Assembly: GCF_026340465.1 (NCBI RefSeq)
Contig: NZ_JAPEPC010000001.1
Coordinates: 5,523,001 to 5,587,000 of the forward strand
Source: Streptomyces sp. NBC_01306
GTDB lineage: Bacteria > Actinomycetota > Actinomycetes > Streptomycetales > Streptomycetaceae
Direction: 5' to 3'
DNA: 64,000 bases
A model generated the notes under the pieces. It ran no database searches and was not told the DNA's origin. It saw nothing but the letters and a program-made list of their open reading frames with translations. Position numbers and translations under genes: made by a program. This document shows, in pieces, positions 25,517-34,483 of the stretch; the first letter of the stretch is position 1, and every line of letters starts with the position of its first letter.

Positions 25517-25906
25517 GAGGACCTCCGGTTGATCACTGTCAAGGGGAGGGCGGCGCGTCCGCGGCCGGCTCGCGCCTTTCGCAGAACGGCACTGGCCTCT
25601 TCGACCTCCTGGCGTTCCTCGGAGCCCATCGCGTCCAACTGCTTGCGCATCGCGCTCAGGACCTGCTGGAACGCGTCGATCTGGTCGCTGAGGTTGCGGG
25701 TGACGAATGGTCGGCGTCCATCGCCTCAGCGGTGAACCGGTCAGCCCGCAGCGAGTTGATGTGCTCCTCGATGGCCGGGAGGTAGGAAGGATCGGGCCGG
25801 TAGAAACGCAGCCCGCACACTGGAAGCGGATAGGACACGCGCTTCCGCCGGCTTTGACGTTGGACGGTTCGCGGCAGTTGCCGAACGGGACCGCGACGGA
25901 GCGAGC
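25513..25906 (-). pseudogene. 3' remnant of a Tn554-type tyrosine recombinase (TnpB-like)
   Basis: Only the C-terminal end remains, in two frames. One (about 25700-25830) reads CGLRFYRPDPSYLPAIEEH and RADRFTAEAM; the other continues DQIDAFQQVLSAMRKQLDAM to a TGA at 25513-25515 that overlaps the DUF6262 start. The catalytic Arg/His/Tyr part is missing. Upstream the sequence changes abruptly into an unrelated plus-strand gene fragment near 25906. Confidence 0.6.
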
Positions 25907-25908
25907 CT

Positions 25909-26196
25909 CGTGTCGACCAGGGCGTCAAGGTCCTCTCGCTCAGCGATCACGTCGGTGACGCCGCCTACGCCCCCACGTACGAGAACGTCGCCTCGGCCGC
26001 CTACCCGCTGAGCAGGGTTACGTACTTCAACGTCAACAAGCGGCCCGGGAAGCAGCTGGACCCGGTGATGGAGGAGCTGATCCGCTTCATCCTCAGCAAG
26101 CAGGGGCAGCACGTGGTGGCCGGACAGCAGGTCTTCCTTCCGCTGCGCTCCGGCCAGGCGACAGCCAGCCTCCGGGCACTGAACACCGCGCCCTGA
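25909..26196 (+). pseudogene. 3' fragment of a PstS-like phosphate-binding protein gene
   Basis: In-frame from about 25909 to TGA at 26194: GVKVLSLSDHVGDAAYAPTY, PLSRVTYFNVNKRPGKQLDP, then EELIRFILSKQGQHVVAGQQ, as at the C-terminal end of periplasmic phosphate-binding (PBP-like) proteins. There is no start codon or N-terminal domain; the fragment abuts the recombinase remnant, marking a deletion or transposition junction. Confidence 0.65.
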
Positions 26197-26271
26197 CGCC
26201 GTCCGCCGATGGCCGCCGCTGGATGGCGGCGACCACTCGGTCAGCGTGCTCTGTCCCGCGAGCGCCCACGA

Positions 26272-26307
26272 GGAGTCCCGCCCGGTCGTCCGACCGGGCG
26301 GGACTCC
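26272..26307. terminator. strong hairpin terminator after the PstS-like fragment
   Basis: Perfect 17-base arms GGAGTCCCGCCCGGTCG / CGACCGGGCGGGACTCC with a 2-base tip (4 bases unpaired in practice). It lies 76 bases after the fragment's stop. The rest of 26197-26504 carries only the promoter region of the next gene. Confidence 0.75.
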
Positions 26308-26504
26308 CCGCGTTCCCGGTGTGGCCGGGCCTGGCGAAGTGGCTCTTGGACTTTGGCAGGGCAGCACTTGTCTTTTCGTCACCAGCCGTTGACGAAGCGT
26401 CAGTTGGTGCGTGAACGTGCTTGTCCAAAGCCCTCGGTGAACAGAACCACTCACCAGGCTGCACAACGCCAGCAGTGAACTCCACCCCCACACAGGAGAC
26501 ACAC

Positions 26505-27260
26505 ATGCGGATGCGGCACCTGCTCACCACCGGAACACTGGCCACGGCGGCGGGCGCCGCCGTGCTGCTCATGGGGCCCGCGGCCCCCGTACAGGCCGCC
26601 GACACCGGGCAGACCCCCGGTACGTACGCCTACTGGAGCGCACCCTCCGACGTCACATCGGTCTCCATCCCGATGACGCTCCAGCACTCGCCCGGCAACT
26701 ACAACGCCTACTGGTCGACCCAGTTCAACTTCGCCGGCAGCGGGGCCTCCGGTTACATGGGGTTCCAGACCCACCAGGACGGCGGCGGGATGTTCCTCGT
26801 CTCGATCTGGAACGGTACGGAGGCCACCGCGGGCGGCTCCGGCACCTACTGCCAGGACTTCGACGAGGGCGGCACCGGCAAGACCTGCCGGCTCGACCAG
26901 CGGCCCGTCGAAGGGCACCAGTACGCGATGGAGGCGGCGCAGCAGTCCGGCTCGTACTGGAAGTACTCCATCGTCGACAGGACCGCGGGCACCACCACGG
27001 TCCTCGGGAACATCAAGATCGACGGCGACCATCCGATGGCCGGATCCAGCTTCGACAGCTGGACCGAGTACTTCGACTGGAACAACCCCGCCACCGTCTG
27101 CGCCGACGCCAAGTACTCCAAGCTGCTGTTCGGCATCCCCACCACCAGTGCGGGCAAGGGCACTTACAACTCCTCCAGCCTCAGCGACACCTGCCAGTCC
27201 ATCGCCAAGGTGACCCTGGACGCCTCCGGGGCGACGGAGGAGAACGGCATCGGGCAGTAG
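26505..27260 (+). CDS. secreted protein, DUF3472-like
   Basis: 251 aa. A signal peptide covers residues 1-31 (MRMRHLLTTG..., cut at PVQA|ADTG). The mature domain is rich in aromatic beta segments: GTYAYWSAPSDVTSVSIPMT, SGYMGFQTHQDGGGMFLVS, and Cys pairs in GTYCQDFDEGGTGKTCRLDQ and NPATVCADAKYS...DTCQS that probably form two disulfides. The pattern resembles DUF3472 extracellular proteins, possibly carbohydrate binding. The ATG at 26505 follows AGGAG. It stands alone between terminators. Confidence 0.8.
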   Translation: MRMRHLLTTGTLATAAGAAVLLMGPAAPVQAADTGQTPGTYAYWSAPSDVTSVSIPMTLQHSPGNYNAYWSTQFNFAGSGASGYMGFQTHQDGGGMFLVSIWNGTEATAGGSGTYCQDFDEGGTGKTCRLDQRPVEGHQYAMEAAQQSGSYWKYSIVDRTAGTTTVLGNIKIDGDHPMAGSSFDSWTEYFDWNNPATVCADAKYSKLLFGIPTTSAGKGTYNSSSLSDTCQSIAKVTLDASGATEENGIGQ

Positions 27261-27280
27261 CCGGGCCCCCGACCGTCTGC

Positions 27281-27334
27281 CGCGGGACAAGCGCCACCCG
27301 CGGCACAAGCGCCACCCGCGGCACAAGCGGCACC
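27281..27334 (+). repeat. three tandem 18-bp repeats
   Basis: Units at 27281, 27299 and 27317 of the form CGCGGCACAAGCGCCACC, with one difference in the first and one in the last. They lie just after the secreted-protein stop and before a hairpin. Confidence 0.85.
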
Positions 27335-27338
27335 CGCC

Positions 27339-27368
27339 GTCGGCCGGGTCCCCGGGGACCCGGCCGAC
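27339..27368. terminator. hairpin between the secreted-protein gene and glnE
   Basis: Perfect 14-base arms GTCGGCCGGGTCCC / GGGACCCGGCCGAC with a two-base tip; ends the preceding transcript. Confidence 0.7.
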
Positions 27369-27482
27369 CCCCGCAGTGCGATGCGGCAACGCCACCGCAG
27401 CCCGCTGCGACTACGCTCGGAACCGGACTTCGATCAACCGGTGTTCCGGCCAGCCGGGTGCCACGTGACGAGAGGCGGCAGC

Positions 27483-30400
27483 ATGAGCGTGCCGGGACGC
27501 AGAGGCAGTACGTTCACCCGGCTGCTCCGGCACGGTTTCACCGACCCGGCGGCGGCCGAGCGGCTGCTCGACGCCCCCGAGCTGGCCTCCGTACGCGATG
27601 ATTCCGTCCTGCTCGACGCGCTCGGTGCCACCGCCGACCCGGACCTCGCCCTGCTCGGGCTGGTCCGCATGGCCGAGTCCCAGGAGCCCGACGAGCGGCA
27701 GACGCTGCTGGACACGCTGATCGCGGCCAAGCCGCTGCGCGACCGGCTGCTCGGGGTGCTCGGCGCGTCCGAGGCGCTCGGCGACCACCTGGCGCGGCAC
27801 CCGCACGACTGGCACGCCCTCGTCACGTACGAGACGGCCGATCTGCATCCCGGCGTTCCCGAGTTCGAGGAAGGGCTCGCCGGGGCTACCGACGCGGTGG
27901 AGCTGCGGATCGCCTACCGGCGGTGTCTGCTGGCCATCGCGGCCCGGGACGTCTGCGGTACGACCGACGTGCGGGAGGCCGCCGCCGAACTGGCCGACCT
28001 GGCAACCGCCACCCTGCGCGCCGCCCTCACCATCGCATCGGCCGCGGCCCCCGAGGACGCCGCGCTCTGCCGCCTCGCGGTCGTCGCGATGGGCAAGTGC
28101 GGCGGGCACGAGCTCAACTACGTGTCCGACGTGGACGTCATCTTCGTCGCGGAGCCCATCGAGCCCACCGGCATCGGCGAGAGCGCCGACGAGGCCGGGG
28201 CGATGCAGGCCGCCACCCGGCTCGCCGCACACCTCATGCGGATCTGCTCCGACACCAACATCGAGGGCACCATCTGGCCCGTCGACGCGAACCTGCGGCC
28301 CGAGGGGCGCAACGGACCGCTGGTCCGTACGCTCTCCAGCCATCTCGCGTACTACGACCGCTGGGCCAAGACCTGGGAGTTCCAGGCGCTCCTCAAGGCC
28401 CGTGCGGTCGCGGGCGACGCCGCGCTCGGTGTGGAGTACACCGAAGCGGTCGGGCCCCTGGTGTGGCAGGCGTCCGAGCGGGAGAACTTCGTCGCCGACG
28501 CCCAGAAGATGCGCCGCCGGGTCATCGACAACATCCCCCCGGACCTCGTCGACCGCGAACTGAAACTCGGGCCCGGCGGGCTGCGGGACGTGGAGTTCGC
28601 CGTCCAGCTGCTCCAGCTCGTACACGGCCGCAACGACGCGACCCTGCGCAGCGGCAACACCCTGGACGCCCTCGCGGCCCTGGCAGCCGGCGGCTACGTG
28701 GGCAGGACCGACGCGGCGCAGCTCGACGCGGCCTACCGCTTCCTGCGGGCCATGGAGCACCGGATCCAGCTGTACCGCCTCCGGCGCACCCACCTGGTGC
28801 CGGAGGACCCGGCGGACCTGCGCAGGCTCGGGCGCTCGCTGGGACTGCGCACCGAACCTGTCGCCGAACTCACCAGGCAGTGGAAGCGCCATGCGGCGGT
28901 CGTCAGGCGGCTGCACGAGAAGCTCTTCTACCGGCCGCTCCTGGACGCCGTCGCACAGCTGGCGCCCGGCGAGATCCGGCTCAGCCCCAGGGCGGCGGGC
29001 CAGCGCCTCGAAGCGCTCGGCTACGCGGACCCGGCCGGCGCCCTGCGGCATCTGGAGGCGCTCTCCTCCGGGGTCTCCAGGAAGGCCGCCATCCAGCGCA
29101 CCCTGCTGCCCGTGCTGCTCGGCTGGTTCGCGGACTCCGCCGACCCGGACGCCGGGCTGCTCGGCTTCCGCAAGGTCTCCGACGCGCTGGGCAAGACCCC
29201 CTGGTACCTGCGGCTGCTGCGGGACGAGGGCGCCGCCGCCGAGAATCTCGCCCGGGTCCTCTCCGCCGGCCGGCTCGCCCCCGACCTGCTGCTGCGGGCC
29301 CCGGAGGCGGTCGCGCTGCTCGGTGCGCGCGGCGGGCTCGAACCGCGCCCTCGCGAGATCCTGGAGCAGGAGGTGCTGGCGGCCGTCGGCCGCGCCGAGA
29401 CCCCCGAAGGCGCTGTCGCGTCCGCGCGCGGAGTGCGCCGCCGCGAACTGTTCCGTACCGCGGCTGCCGACCTGATCAGCTCGTACGGCACCGAGGAGAA
29501 CCCCGCGGAATCCGATCCCGGGGCGCTGGTCGACCGGGTCGGCAACGCCGTCACCGATCTGAACGCCGCCACCATCGCGGGCGCGCTGCGGGCCGCCGTA
29601 CGGGCGCAGTGGGGCGACACCCTGCCCACCCGGTTCGCGGTCATCGGCATGGGCCGCTTCGGCGGCCACGAGCTGAGCTACGGCTCGGACGCCGACGTGC
29701 TCTTCCTGCACGCGCCGCGGGACGGCGTGGACGACCAGGAGGCGGCCCGCGCCGCGAACGCCGTCGTCGCCGAGATGCGCAGGCTCCTCCAGCTGCCGAC
29801 CGCCGACCCGCCACTGGTGATCGACGCGGACCTGCGCCCCGAGGGCAAGAGCGGCCCGACGGTGCGGACACTGGCCTCCTACGCCGCGTACTACCGGCGC
29901 TGGTCGCGCGTCTGGGAGAGCCAGGCGCTGCTGCGCGCCGAGCCGATGGCCGGCGACGCGGAGCTGGGCCGCGGCTTCATCGAGCTCGTCGACCCGCTGC
30001 GCTATCCCGTCGAGGGGCTCGGGGACGACGCCGTACGCGAGATCCGCCGTCTCAAGGCGCGAATGGAGTCCGAGCGGATGCCGCGCGGCGCCGACCCGAC
30101 GCTCCACGCGAAGCTGGGCCGGGGCGGGCTCAGCGACGTGGAGTGGACCGTGCAGCTGCTGCAGATGCAGCACGGCTGGGAGGTGCCGGGGCTGCGGACC
30201 ACCCGCACCCGGACCGCGCTCTCCGCCGCGCACGCCGCGGACCTGATCTCCACGGAGGACGCGCAGACGCTGGACGAGGCGTGGGTGCTGGCGTCGCGGG
30301 TGCGCAACGCGGTGATGCTGGTGCGGGGGAGGGCCGGTGACACGTTTCCCTCGGACGGGCGGGAGCTGGCCGCGATGGCGCGGTACCTGGGGTACGAGAC

Positions 30401-30488
30401 GGGGCACGTGGGGGACATGCTGGACGACTACCGGCGCGCGACGAGGCGGGCCCGCGGGGTGATGGAGGAGCGGTTCTACGGGGCGTAG
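27483..30488 (+). CDS. glnE: bifunctional glutamine synthetase adenylyltransferase/adenylyl-removing enzyme
   Basis: 1001 aa. It regulates type-I glutamine synthetase by attaching or removing AMP on a Tyr. Two nucleotidyltransferase domains are present. The N-terminal deadenylylating one has MGKCGGHELNYVSDVDVIF near residue 202; the C-terminal adenylylating one has GMGRFGGHELSYGSDADVLF near 721. Each carries the G-G-H-E-L...S-D-x-D metal motif, and each is followed by a helical regulatory region (KLGPGGLRDVEF and KLGRGGLSDVEW). The length is normal for actinobacteria. I chose ATG 27483 (MSVPGRRGSTFTRLLRHGF) with GAGAGG upstream; GTG at 27465 is possible. Convergent with the PAP2 gene. Confidence 0.96.
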   Translation: MSVPGRRGSTFTRLLRHGFTDPAAAERLLDAPELASVRDDSVLLDALGATADPDLALLGLVRMAESQEPDERQTLLDTLIAAKPLRDRLLGVLGASEALGDHLARHPHDWHALVTYETADLHPGVPEFEEGLAGATDAVELRIAYRRCLLAIAARDVCGTTDVREAAAELADLATATLRAALTIASAAAPEDAALCRLAVVAMGKCGGHELNYVSDVDVIFVAEPIEPTGIGESADEAGAMQAATRLAAHLMRICSDTNIEGTIWPVDANLRPEGRNGPLVRTLSSHLAYYDRWAKTWEFQALLKARAVAGDAALGVEYTEAVGPLVWQASERENFVADAQKMRRRVIDNIPPDLVDRELKLGPGGLRDVEFAVQLLQLVHGRNDATLRSGNTLDALAALAAGGYVGRTDAAQLDAAYRFLRAMEHRIQLYRLRRTHLVPEDPADLRRLGRSLGLRTEPVAELTRQWKRHAAVVRRLHEKLFYRPLLDAVAQLAPGEIRLSPRAAGQRLEALGYADPAGALRHLEALSSGVSRKAAIQRTLLPVLLGWFADSADPDAGLLGFRKVSDALGKTPWYLRLLRDEGAAAENLARVLSAGRLAPDLLLRAPEAVALLGARGGLEPRPREILEQEVLAAVGRAETPEGAVASARGVRRRELFRTAAADLISSYGTEENPAESDPGALVDRVGNAVTDLNAATIAGALRAAVRAQWGDTLPTRFAVIGMGRFGGHELSYGSDADVLFLHAPRDGVDDQEAARAANAVVAEMRRLLQLPTADPPLVIDADLRPEGKSGPTVRTLASYAAYYRRWSRVWESQALLRAEPMAGDAELGRGFIELVDPLRYPVEGLGDDAVREIRRLKARMESERMPRGADPTLHAKLGRGGLSDVEWTVQLLQMQHGWEVPGLRTTRTRTALSAAHAADLISTEDAQTLDEAWVLASRVRNAVMLVRGRAGDTFPSDGRELAAMARYLGYETGHVGDMLDDYRRATRRARGVMEERFYGA

Positions 30489-30504
30489 GTGCGCAGGGGG
30501 CGCC

Positions 30505-31419
30505 TCAGCGGTCCGACGGGACCGATTTGGCCGGTACCGGCTTCAGCGTGCCGTGGATGCCCTGGGTGAAGGTACCGCCCTTGCCGCTGGCTCTGACCTT
30601 CTCCGGGACCCGTGGCAGCCGGTGCGGCAGTGCTCCGTACCAGGCGTACGAGAGGCCGGTGCCGAAGGCCAGGCAGAGTACGCCGCCCACCGCGTCCAGC
30701 CAGAAGTGGTTCGCCGTCGAGACGATCACCAGGAGGGTCAGGGCGGGGTACACCAGGCCCAGGATCCGGACCCAGGGGGCGCGGGCCAGGGCGAAGATGA
30801 TCAGGCCGCACCAGAGGGACCAGCCGATGTGCATCGAGGGCATCGCGGCGTACTGGTTCGACATGTTCTTGAGGTTGCCCGAGGCCATCGAACCCCAGGT
30901 GTGGTGCACCAGCACCGTGTCGATGAAGTGGTTGTTGTTCATCAGACGCGGCGGTGCCAGTGGGTACAGGTAGTAGCCGGCCAGCGCCACCGCGGTCGTC
31001 GCGAAGAGCGCCAGACGGGCCGCCGCGTAGCGCCCCGGATGGAAGTGGAACAGCCAGACCAGGACGCTGATGGTCATGATGAAGTGCAGTGTCGCGTAGT
31101 AGTAGTTCATCGCGACGATCAACCATGTCACCGAATTTATGGCGTGGTTGATGTGCTGCTCGACCGAAATACCGAGAAAGTGCTCGGCGTGCCAGATCCA
31201 GTCCGCGTTGCGCAGCGCCTCCGCCTTCTGCTCCGGTACCGCGTTGCGGATCAGGGAGTAACCCCAGTAACTCACCGCGATCAGCAGTACTTCGAACCAG
31301 ATACGGGGGCGGCGGGGCGTACGCAGACGCCCGATGAATGAGATGTGAGGCTCCTTGGCCACGACGGGTGACGCGGTGGCCGAATGGCCGTCCAGTGTCT
31401 TCACAGTCGTTTCACCCAT
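30505..31419 (-). CDS. PAP2 superfamily membrane phosphatase/lipid transferase (AUR1-like)
   Basis: 304 aa integral membrane protein with about six helices. The PAP2 motifs are in the AUR1-like form: AMPSMHIGWSLW (P-S-x-H) and ANHFWLDAVGG (H-x3-D). The N-terminal 30 residues are hydrophilic. It could dephosphorylate a lipid phosphate or transfer a phosphoinositol-type head group; the substrate is not readable. ATG at 31419 lacks a clear ribosome site. It sits between glnE (convergent) and malR on the same strand, 69 bases away; probably independent of mal functions. Confidence 0.88.
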   Translation of the reverse strand: MGETTVKTLDGHSATASPVVAKEPHISFIGRLRTPRRPRIWFEVLLIAVSYWGYSLIRNAVPEQKAEALRNADWIWHAEHFLGISVEQHINHAINSVTWLIVAMNYYYATLHFIMTISVLVWLFHFHPGRYAAARLALFATTAVALAGYYLYPLAPPRLMNNNHFIDTVLVHHTWGSMASGNLKNMSNQYAAMPSMHIGWSLWCGLIIFALARAPWVRILGLVYPALTLLVIVSTANHFWLDAVGGVLCLAFGTGLSYAWYGALPHRLPRVPEKVRASGKGGTFTQGIHGTLKPVPAKSVPSDR

Positions 31420-31487
31420 AGGGGAAGAGTCTGCCAGAAACTCGGCTTCCCACAGATCATCCCTCGGGAGGGACGCGTCCGCACCCG

Positions 31488-32549
31488 CTACGCCTTGTTG
31501 ACGTCCTCGCCCCGGGATACCGGGCCCGACGCGGATCCCGGCGCGGCCGCGGTGGAACCACGGACTACCAACTCGGTCATAAAGACGAATTCGCTGTGCG
31601 GTGCAGGGGTGCCGCCGACCTCTTCGAGCAGGGTGCGGACAGCTGCCTGGCCCATGGCGGTGACCGGCTGCCTGATGGTGGTCATCGGCGGGTCCGTGAA
31701 CGCTATGAGCGGGGAGTCGTCGAAGCCGACCACCGAGATGTCGCGCGGAACGTCGAACCCCAGCTGGCGGGCGGCCCTGATGGCACCGAGTGCCATCATG
31801 TCGCTGGCGCAGACCACCGCCGTACAGCCCGACGCGATGAGCTCGGACGCGGCCGCCTGGCCGCCCTCCAGCGTGAACAGCGAGTGCTGGATCAGCTTCC
31901 CGCTCTCGGCCGCCGACAGCCCGAACCTGGCCCGCATCTCGGCCTGGAAGCCCTCTGTCTTGCGCAGTACGGGCACGAAGCGCCGCGGTCCGAGCGCCAG
32001 CCCGATCCGGGTGTGGCCGAGCGACGCGAGGTGGGTGACGGCCAGCCGCATCGCCGCGCGGTCGTCGGGCGAGATGAAGGGCGCCTGCACCTTCGCCGAG
32101 AAGCCGTTGACCAGGACGTACGGCACACCCTGGGCGCGCAGCTGCTCGTAGCGCCGCATGTCCGCCGTGGTGTCCGCGTGCAGTCCCGAGACGAAGATGA
32201 TGCCCGCGACCCCGCGCTCCACCAGCATCTCGGTGAGCTCGTCCTCGGTGGAGCCGCCCGGTGTCTGGGTGGCCAGGACCGGCGTATACCCCTGCCGGGT
32301 CAGGGCCTGGCCGATGACCTGGGCCAGCGCCGGGAAGATCGGGTTCTCCAGCTCGGGCGTGATCAGACCGACCAGACCGGCGCTCCGCCGCCGCAGCCGT
32401 ACCGGACGTTCGTAGCCGAGTACGTCGAGTGCGGCGAGTACGGACTCGCGGGTGGCCGCCGCTACCCCGGGCTTGCCGTTGAGGACCCGGCTCACCGTCG
32501 CTTCGCTGACCCCCGCCTGAGTTGCGATGTCGGCAAGCCGTGCGGTCAT
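31488..32549 (-). CDS. malR: LacI-family maltose regulator MalR
   Basis: 353 aa. The LacI helix-turn-helix is at residues 1-25 (RLADIATQAGVSEATVSRVLN), with the hinge helix region YERPVRLRRRSAGLVG. A periplasmic-binding-type sensor domain (about 60-335) follows, with VVCASDMMALGAIRAARQLG and VVGFDDSPLIAFTDPPMTTI. It closely fits the known S. coelicolor repressor of malEFG. ATG at 32549 lacks a strong ribosome site. It lies 25 bases after the alpha-glucosidase stop on the same strand, so the two are an operon divergent from malE. Expected to bind the CTTGC-type palindromes in the 34.2-34.4 kb intergenic region. Confidence 0.92.
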   Translation of the reverse strand: MTARLADIATQAGVSEATVSRVLNGKPGVAAATRESVLAALDVLGYERPVRLRRRSAGLVGLITPELENPIFPALAQVIGQALTRQGYTPVLATQTPGGSTEDELTEMLVERGVAGIIFVSGLHADTTADMRRYEQLRAQGVPYVLVNGFSAKVQAPFISPDDRAAMRLAVTHLASLGHTRIGLALGPRRFVPVLRKTEGFQAEMRARFGLSAAESGKLIQHSLFTLEGGQAAASELIASGCTAVVCASDMMALGAIRAARQLGFDVPRDISVVGFDDSPLIAFTDPPMTTIRQPVTAMGQAAVRTLLEEVGGTPAPHSEFVFMTELVVRGSTAAAPGSASGPVSRGEDVNKA

Positions 32550-32574
32550 GGGAAGGGACTGTACCGGGCGTGTG

Positions 32575-34188
32575 TCAGATTGCCCACCAGGTGCAGGAAT
32601 CACCGGGAATGCGCACGGATTCACCGGAGATGTCCGGGGCGGCCGACGACAGCAGCGGCCTTCCCGGTACGCGCAGTTCGACGGAGTCCGGCAGGGTGTT
32701 GACGGTGCAGACGAAACCGGGCCGGGTGAAGACGAGTACCCCGTCGGGCCCTTCGAGCCAGCTCATCGGACCGTCGCCCAGACCGTCCACCCGGCGCCGG
32801 AGCGCGAGCGCGGCGCGGTACAGCTCCAGGGTCGATCCGGCGTCCCCGGTCTGCGCCGCAACGGAGAGCTCCCCCCAGCCTGTCGGCTGCGGCAGCCATC
32901 CCGGGGCGGGCCCGAATCCGTACGAAGGCCCTTCTCCGGTCCAGGGGATCGGCACCCGGCAGCCGTCCCGCAGCCCGTCCTGTCCCGCGCCGCGGAAGAA
33001 CGACGGGTCCTCGCGCAGCTCGTCGGGCAGGTCGGTGACTTCGGGCAGCCCGAGCTCCTCGCCCTGGTAGAGGTAGACGGAGCCGGGCAGTGCCAGCATC
33101 AGCAGCGCGGCGGCGCGGGCCCGGCGCAGTCCGGCCGCCCCGTCCCCGTACCGCGTGACATGGCGTACGACATCGTGGTTGGAGAGCACCCAGGTGGTGG
33201 GCGCCCCCACCGAAGCCGTCGCGGCCAGCGAGTCGTCCACCACCGCGCGCATCGCCGCCGCGTCCCAGGGACACCGCAGGAACTGGAAGTTGAAGGCCTG
33301 GTGCAGTTCGTCGGGGCGCACGTACAGGGCGAGGCGCCCGGCGGACGGGGCCCACGCCTCGGCGACCCCGATGCGTTCCCCCGGGTAGGAGTCGAGCAAC
33401 GTCCGCCAGGAGCGGTGGATCTCGTGCACCCCGTCCTGGTCGAAGAAGGGGAGCGTCTGGGAGCCGATCATCCGCACCTGCTCGGCGGTGCCGATGTCGG
33501 GCAGCCCGGCGGCCTTGACCATGCCGTGCGCCACGTCGACCCGGAACCCGTCCACGCCGCGCCCGCCGAGCTCCAGCCAGAACCGCAGCACCGACTCGAA
33601 CTCCGCACGCACCTCCGGGTTCTCCCAGTTGAGGTCGGGCTGTTCGGGGGCGAAGAGATGGAGGTACCAGGAGCCGTCGGACACCCGCGTCCAGGCCGGG
33701 CCGCCGAACACCGACTGCCAGTCGTTGGGTGGCAGTTCACCGTCCGCGCCCCGGCCGGGCCTGAAGTGGTAGCGGGTGCGGGCCGGGCCGCCCGCCAGTG
33801 CCTCCCTGAACCACACATGCCGGTCCGACGTGTGGTTGGGGACCACGTCCACGATCACCCGCAGCCCCAGCCGGTGCGCGGCGCGCAGCAGCGACTCGGC
33901 GTCGGACAGCGTCCCGAACAGCGGGTCAACGACCCGGTAGTCGGCGACGTCGTAGCCCCCGTCGGCCTGCGGCGACGCGTAGAAGGGGGTGAGCCAGACC
34001 GCGTCGGCGCCCAGCTCGGCGAGGTACGGCAGCCGCTCCTCGATGCCCCGCAGATCCCCGATGCCGTCCCCGTCGCTGTCCGCGAAGGACCGCACGTACA
34101 CCTGGTAGATGACGGCGTCCCGCCACCATCGGGTGCGGGCCCCGGATGCGGTGGCCGCGCCGGTGAGCTGCTGCGTCTGCTGCGTCAT
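32575..34188 (-). CDS. GH13 alpha-glucosidase (oligo-1,6/maltose type), malR-linked copy
   Basis: 537 aa cytoplasmic glycoside hydrolase. The GH13 barrel regions are all present: DVVPNHTS (region I), GFRVDVAHGM (region II, nucleophile Asp), GVAEAW (region III, Glu) and VLSNHDV (region IV, transition-state Asp). WWRDAVIYQVYVRSFADSDG opens the domain. No signal peptide, so it hydrolyses imported maltose or isomaltose. The ATG at 34188 follows GAAAGGGA by 11 bases. It is transcribed divergently from malE and followed by malR. It is a paralogue of the aglA copy at 37828, about two thirds identical by eye. Confidence 0.93.
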   Translation of the reverse strand: MTQQTQQLTGAATASGARTRWWRDAVIYQVYVRSFADSDGDGIGDLRGIEERLPYLAELGADAVWLTPFYASPQADGGYDVADYRVVDPLFGTLSDAESLLRAAHRLGLRVIVDVVPNHTSDRHVWFREALAGGPARTRYHFRPGRGADGELPPNDWQSVFGGPAWTRVSDGSWYLHLFAPEQPDLNWENPEVRAEFESVLRFWLELGGRGVDGFRVDVAHGMVKAAGLPDIGTAEQVRMIGSQTLPFFDQDGVHEIHRSWRTLLDSYPGERIGVAEAWAPSAGRLALYVRPDELHQAFNFQFLRCPWDAAAMRAVVDDSLAATASVGAPTTWVLSNHDVVRHVTRYGDGAAGLRRARAAALLMLALPGSVYLYQGEELGLPEVTDLPDELREDPSFFRGAGQDGLRDGCRVPIPWTGEGPSYGFGPAPGWLPQPTGWGELSVAAQTGDAGSTLELYRAALALRRRVDGLGDGPMSWLEGPDGVLVFTRPGFVCTVNTLPDSVELRVPGRPLLSSAAPDISGESVRIPGDSCTWWAI

Positions 34189-34258
34189 GAGGGGATGGGT
34201 CCCTTTCGGAAGGCTGCAACGTACGGGAACAACGCCGGTGCCCTCCGAAAGTAACAGT

Positions 34259-34277
34259 CTTGCAAGGGCTTGCGAAG
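34259..34277. promoter_or_regulatory. CTTGC-type operator near the alpha-glucosidase promoter
   Basis: CTTGCAAGGGCTTGCGAAG contains the palindrome CTTGCAAG and a second CTTGCGAAG half. It lies 71 bases upstream of the minus-strand alpha-glucosidase start. Similar to the site at 34381. Confidence 0.55.
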
Positions 34278-34380
34278 GCCGCCGCGACGCCCAGCGCGGC
34301 GTGCGAAGAGCCCCAATGCCCCGTTTGACAAGGGTCATCACGGCAACCGTGCGGACACGCCGAGGTAACGAAGGCGGCTT

Positions 34381-34401
34381 CTTGCAGAAATTCTTCGCAA
34401 G
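34381..34401. promoter_or_regulatory. putative MalR operator upstream of malE
   Basis: Inverted repeat CTTGCAGAAATTCTTCGCAAG (CTTGC...GCAAG ends) 83 bases before the malE start. LacI-family repressors of Streptomyces sugar clusters bind CTTGC-rich palindromes of this kind; the malR gene is encoded in the divergent operon. Confidence 0.65.
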
Positions 34402-34483
34402 GTCTTTCGGTCGTCTTTCATCCTTGTTACGTTCCTCGACGACCCGGAGCCGTGACGGCACGGCACCCCTCGAAGGAGTTCAC

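Noticed and set aside
27411..30407. 998-codon minus-strand frame opposite glnE
   Set aside because: Shadow frame with Gln/Gly/Arg-rich sequence; glnE carries both nucleotidyltransferase motifs.
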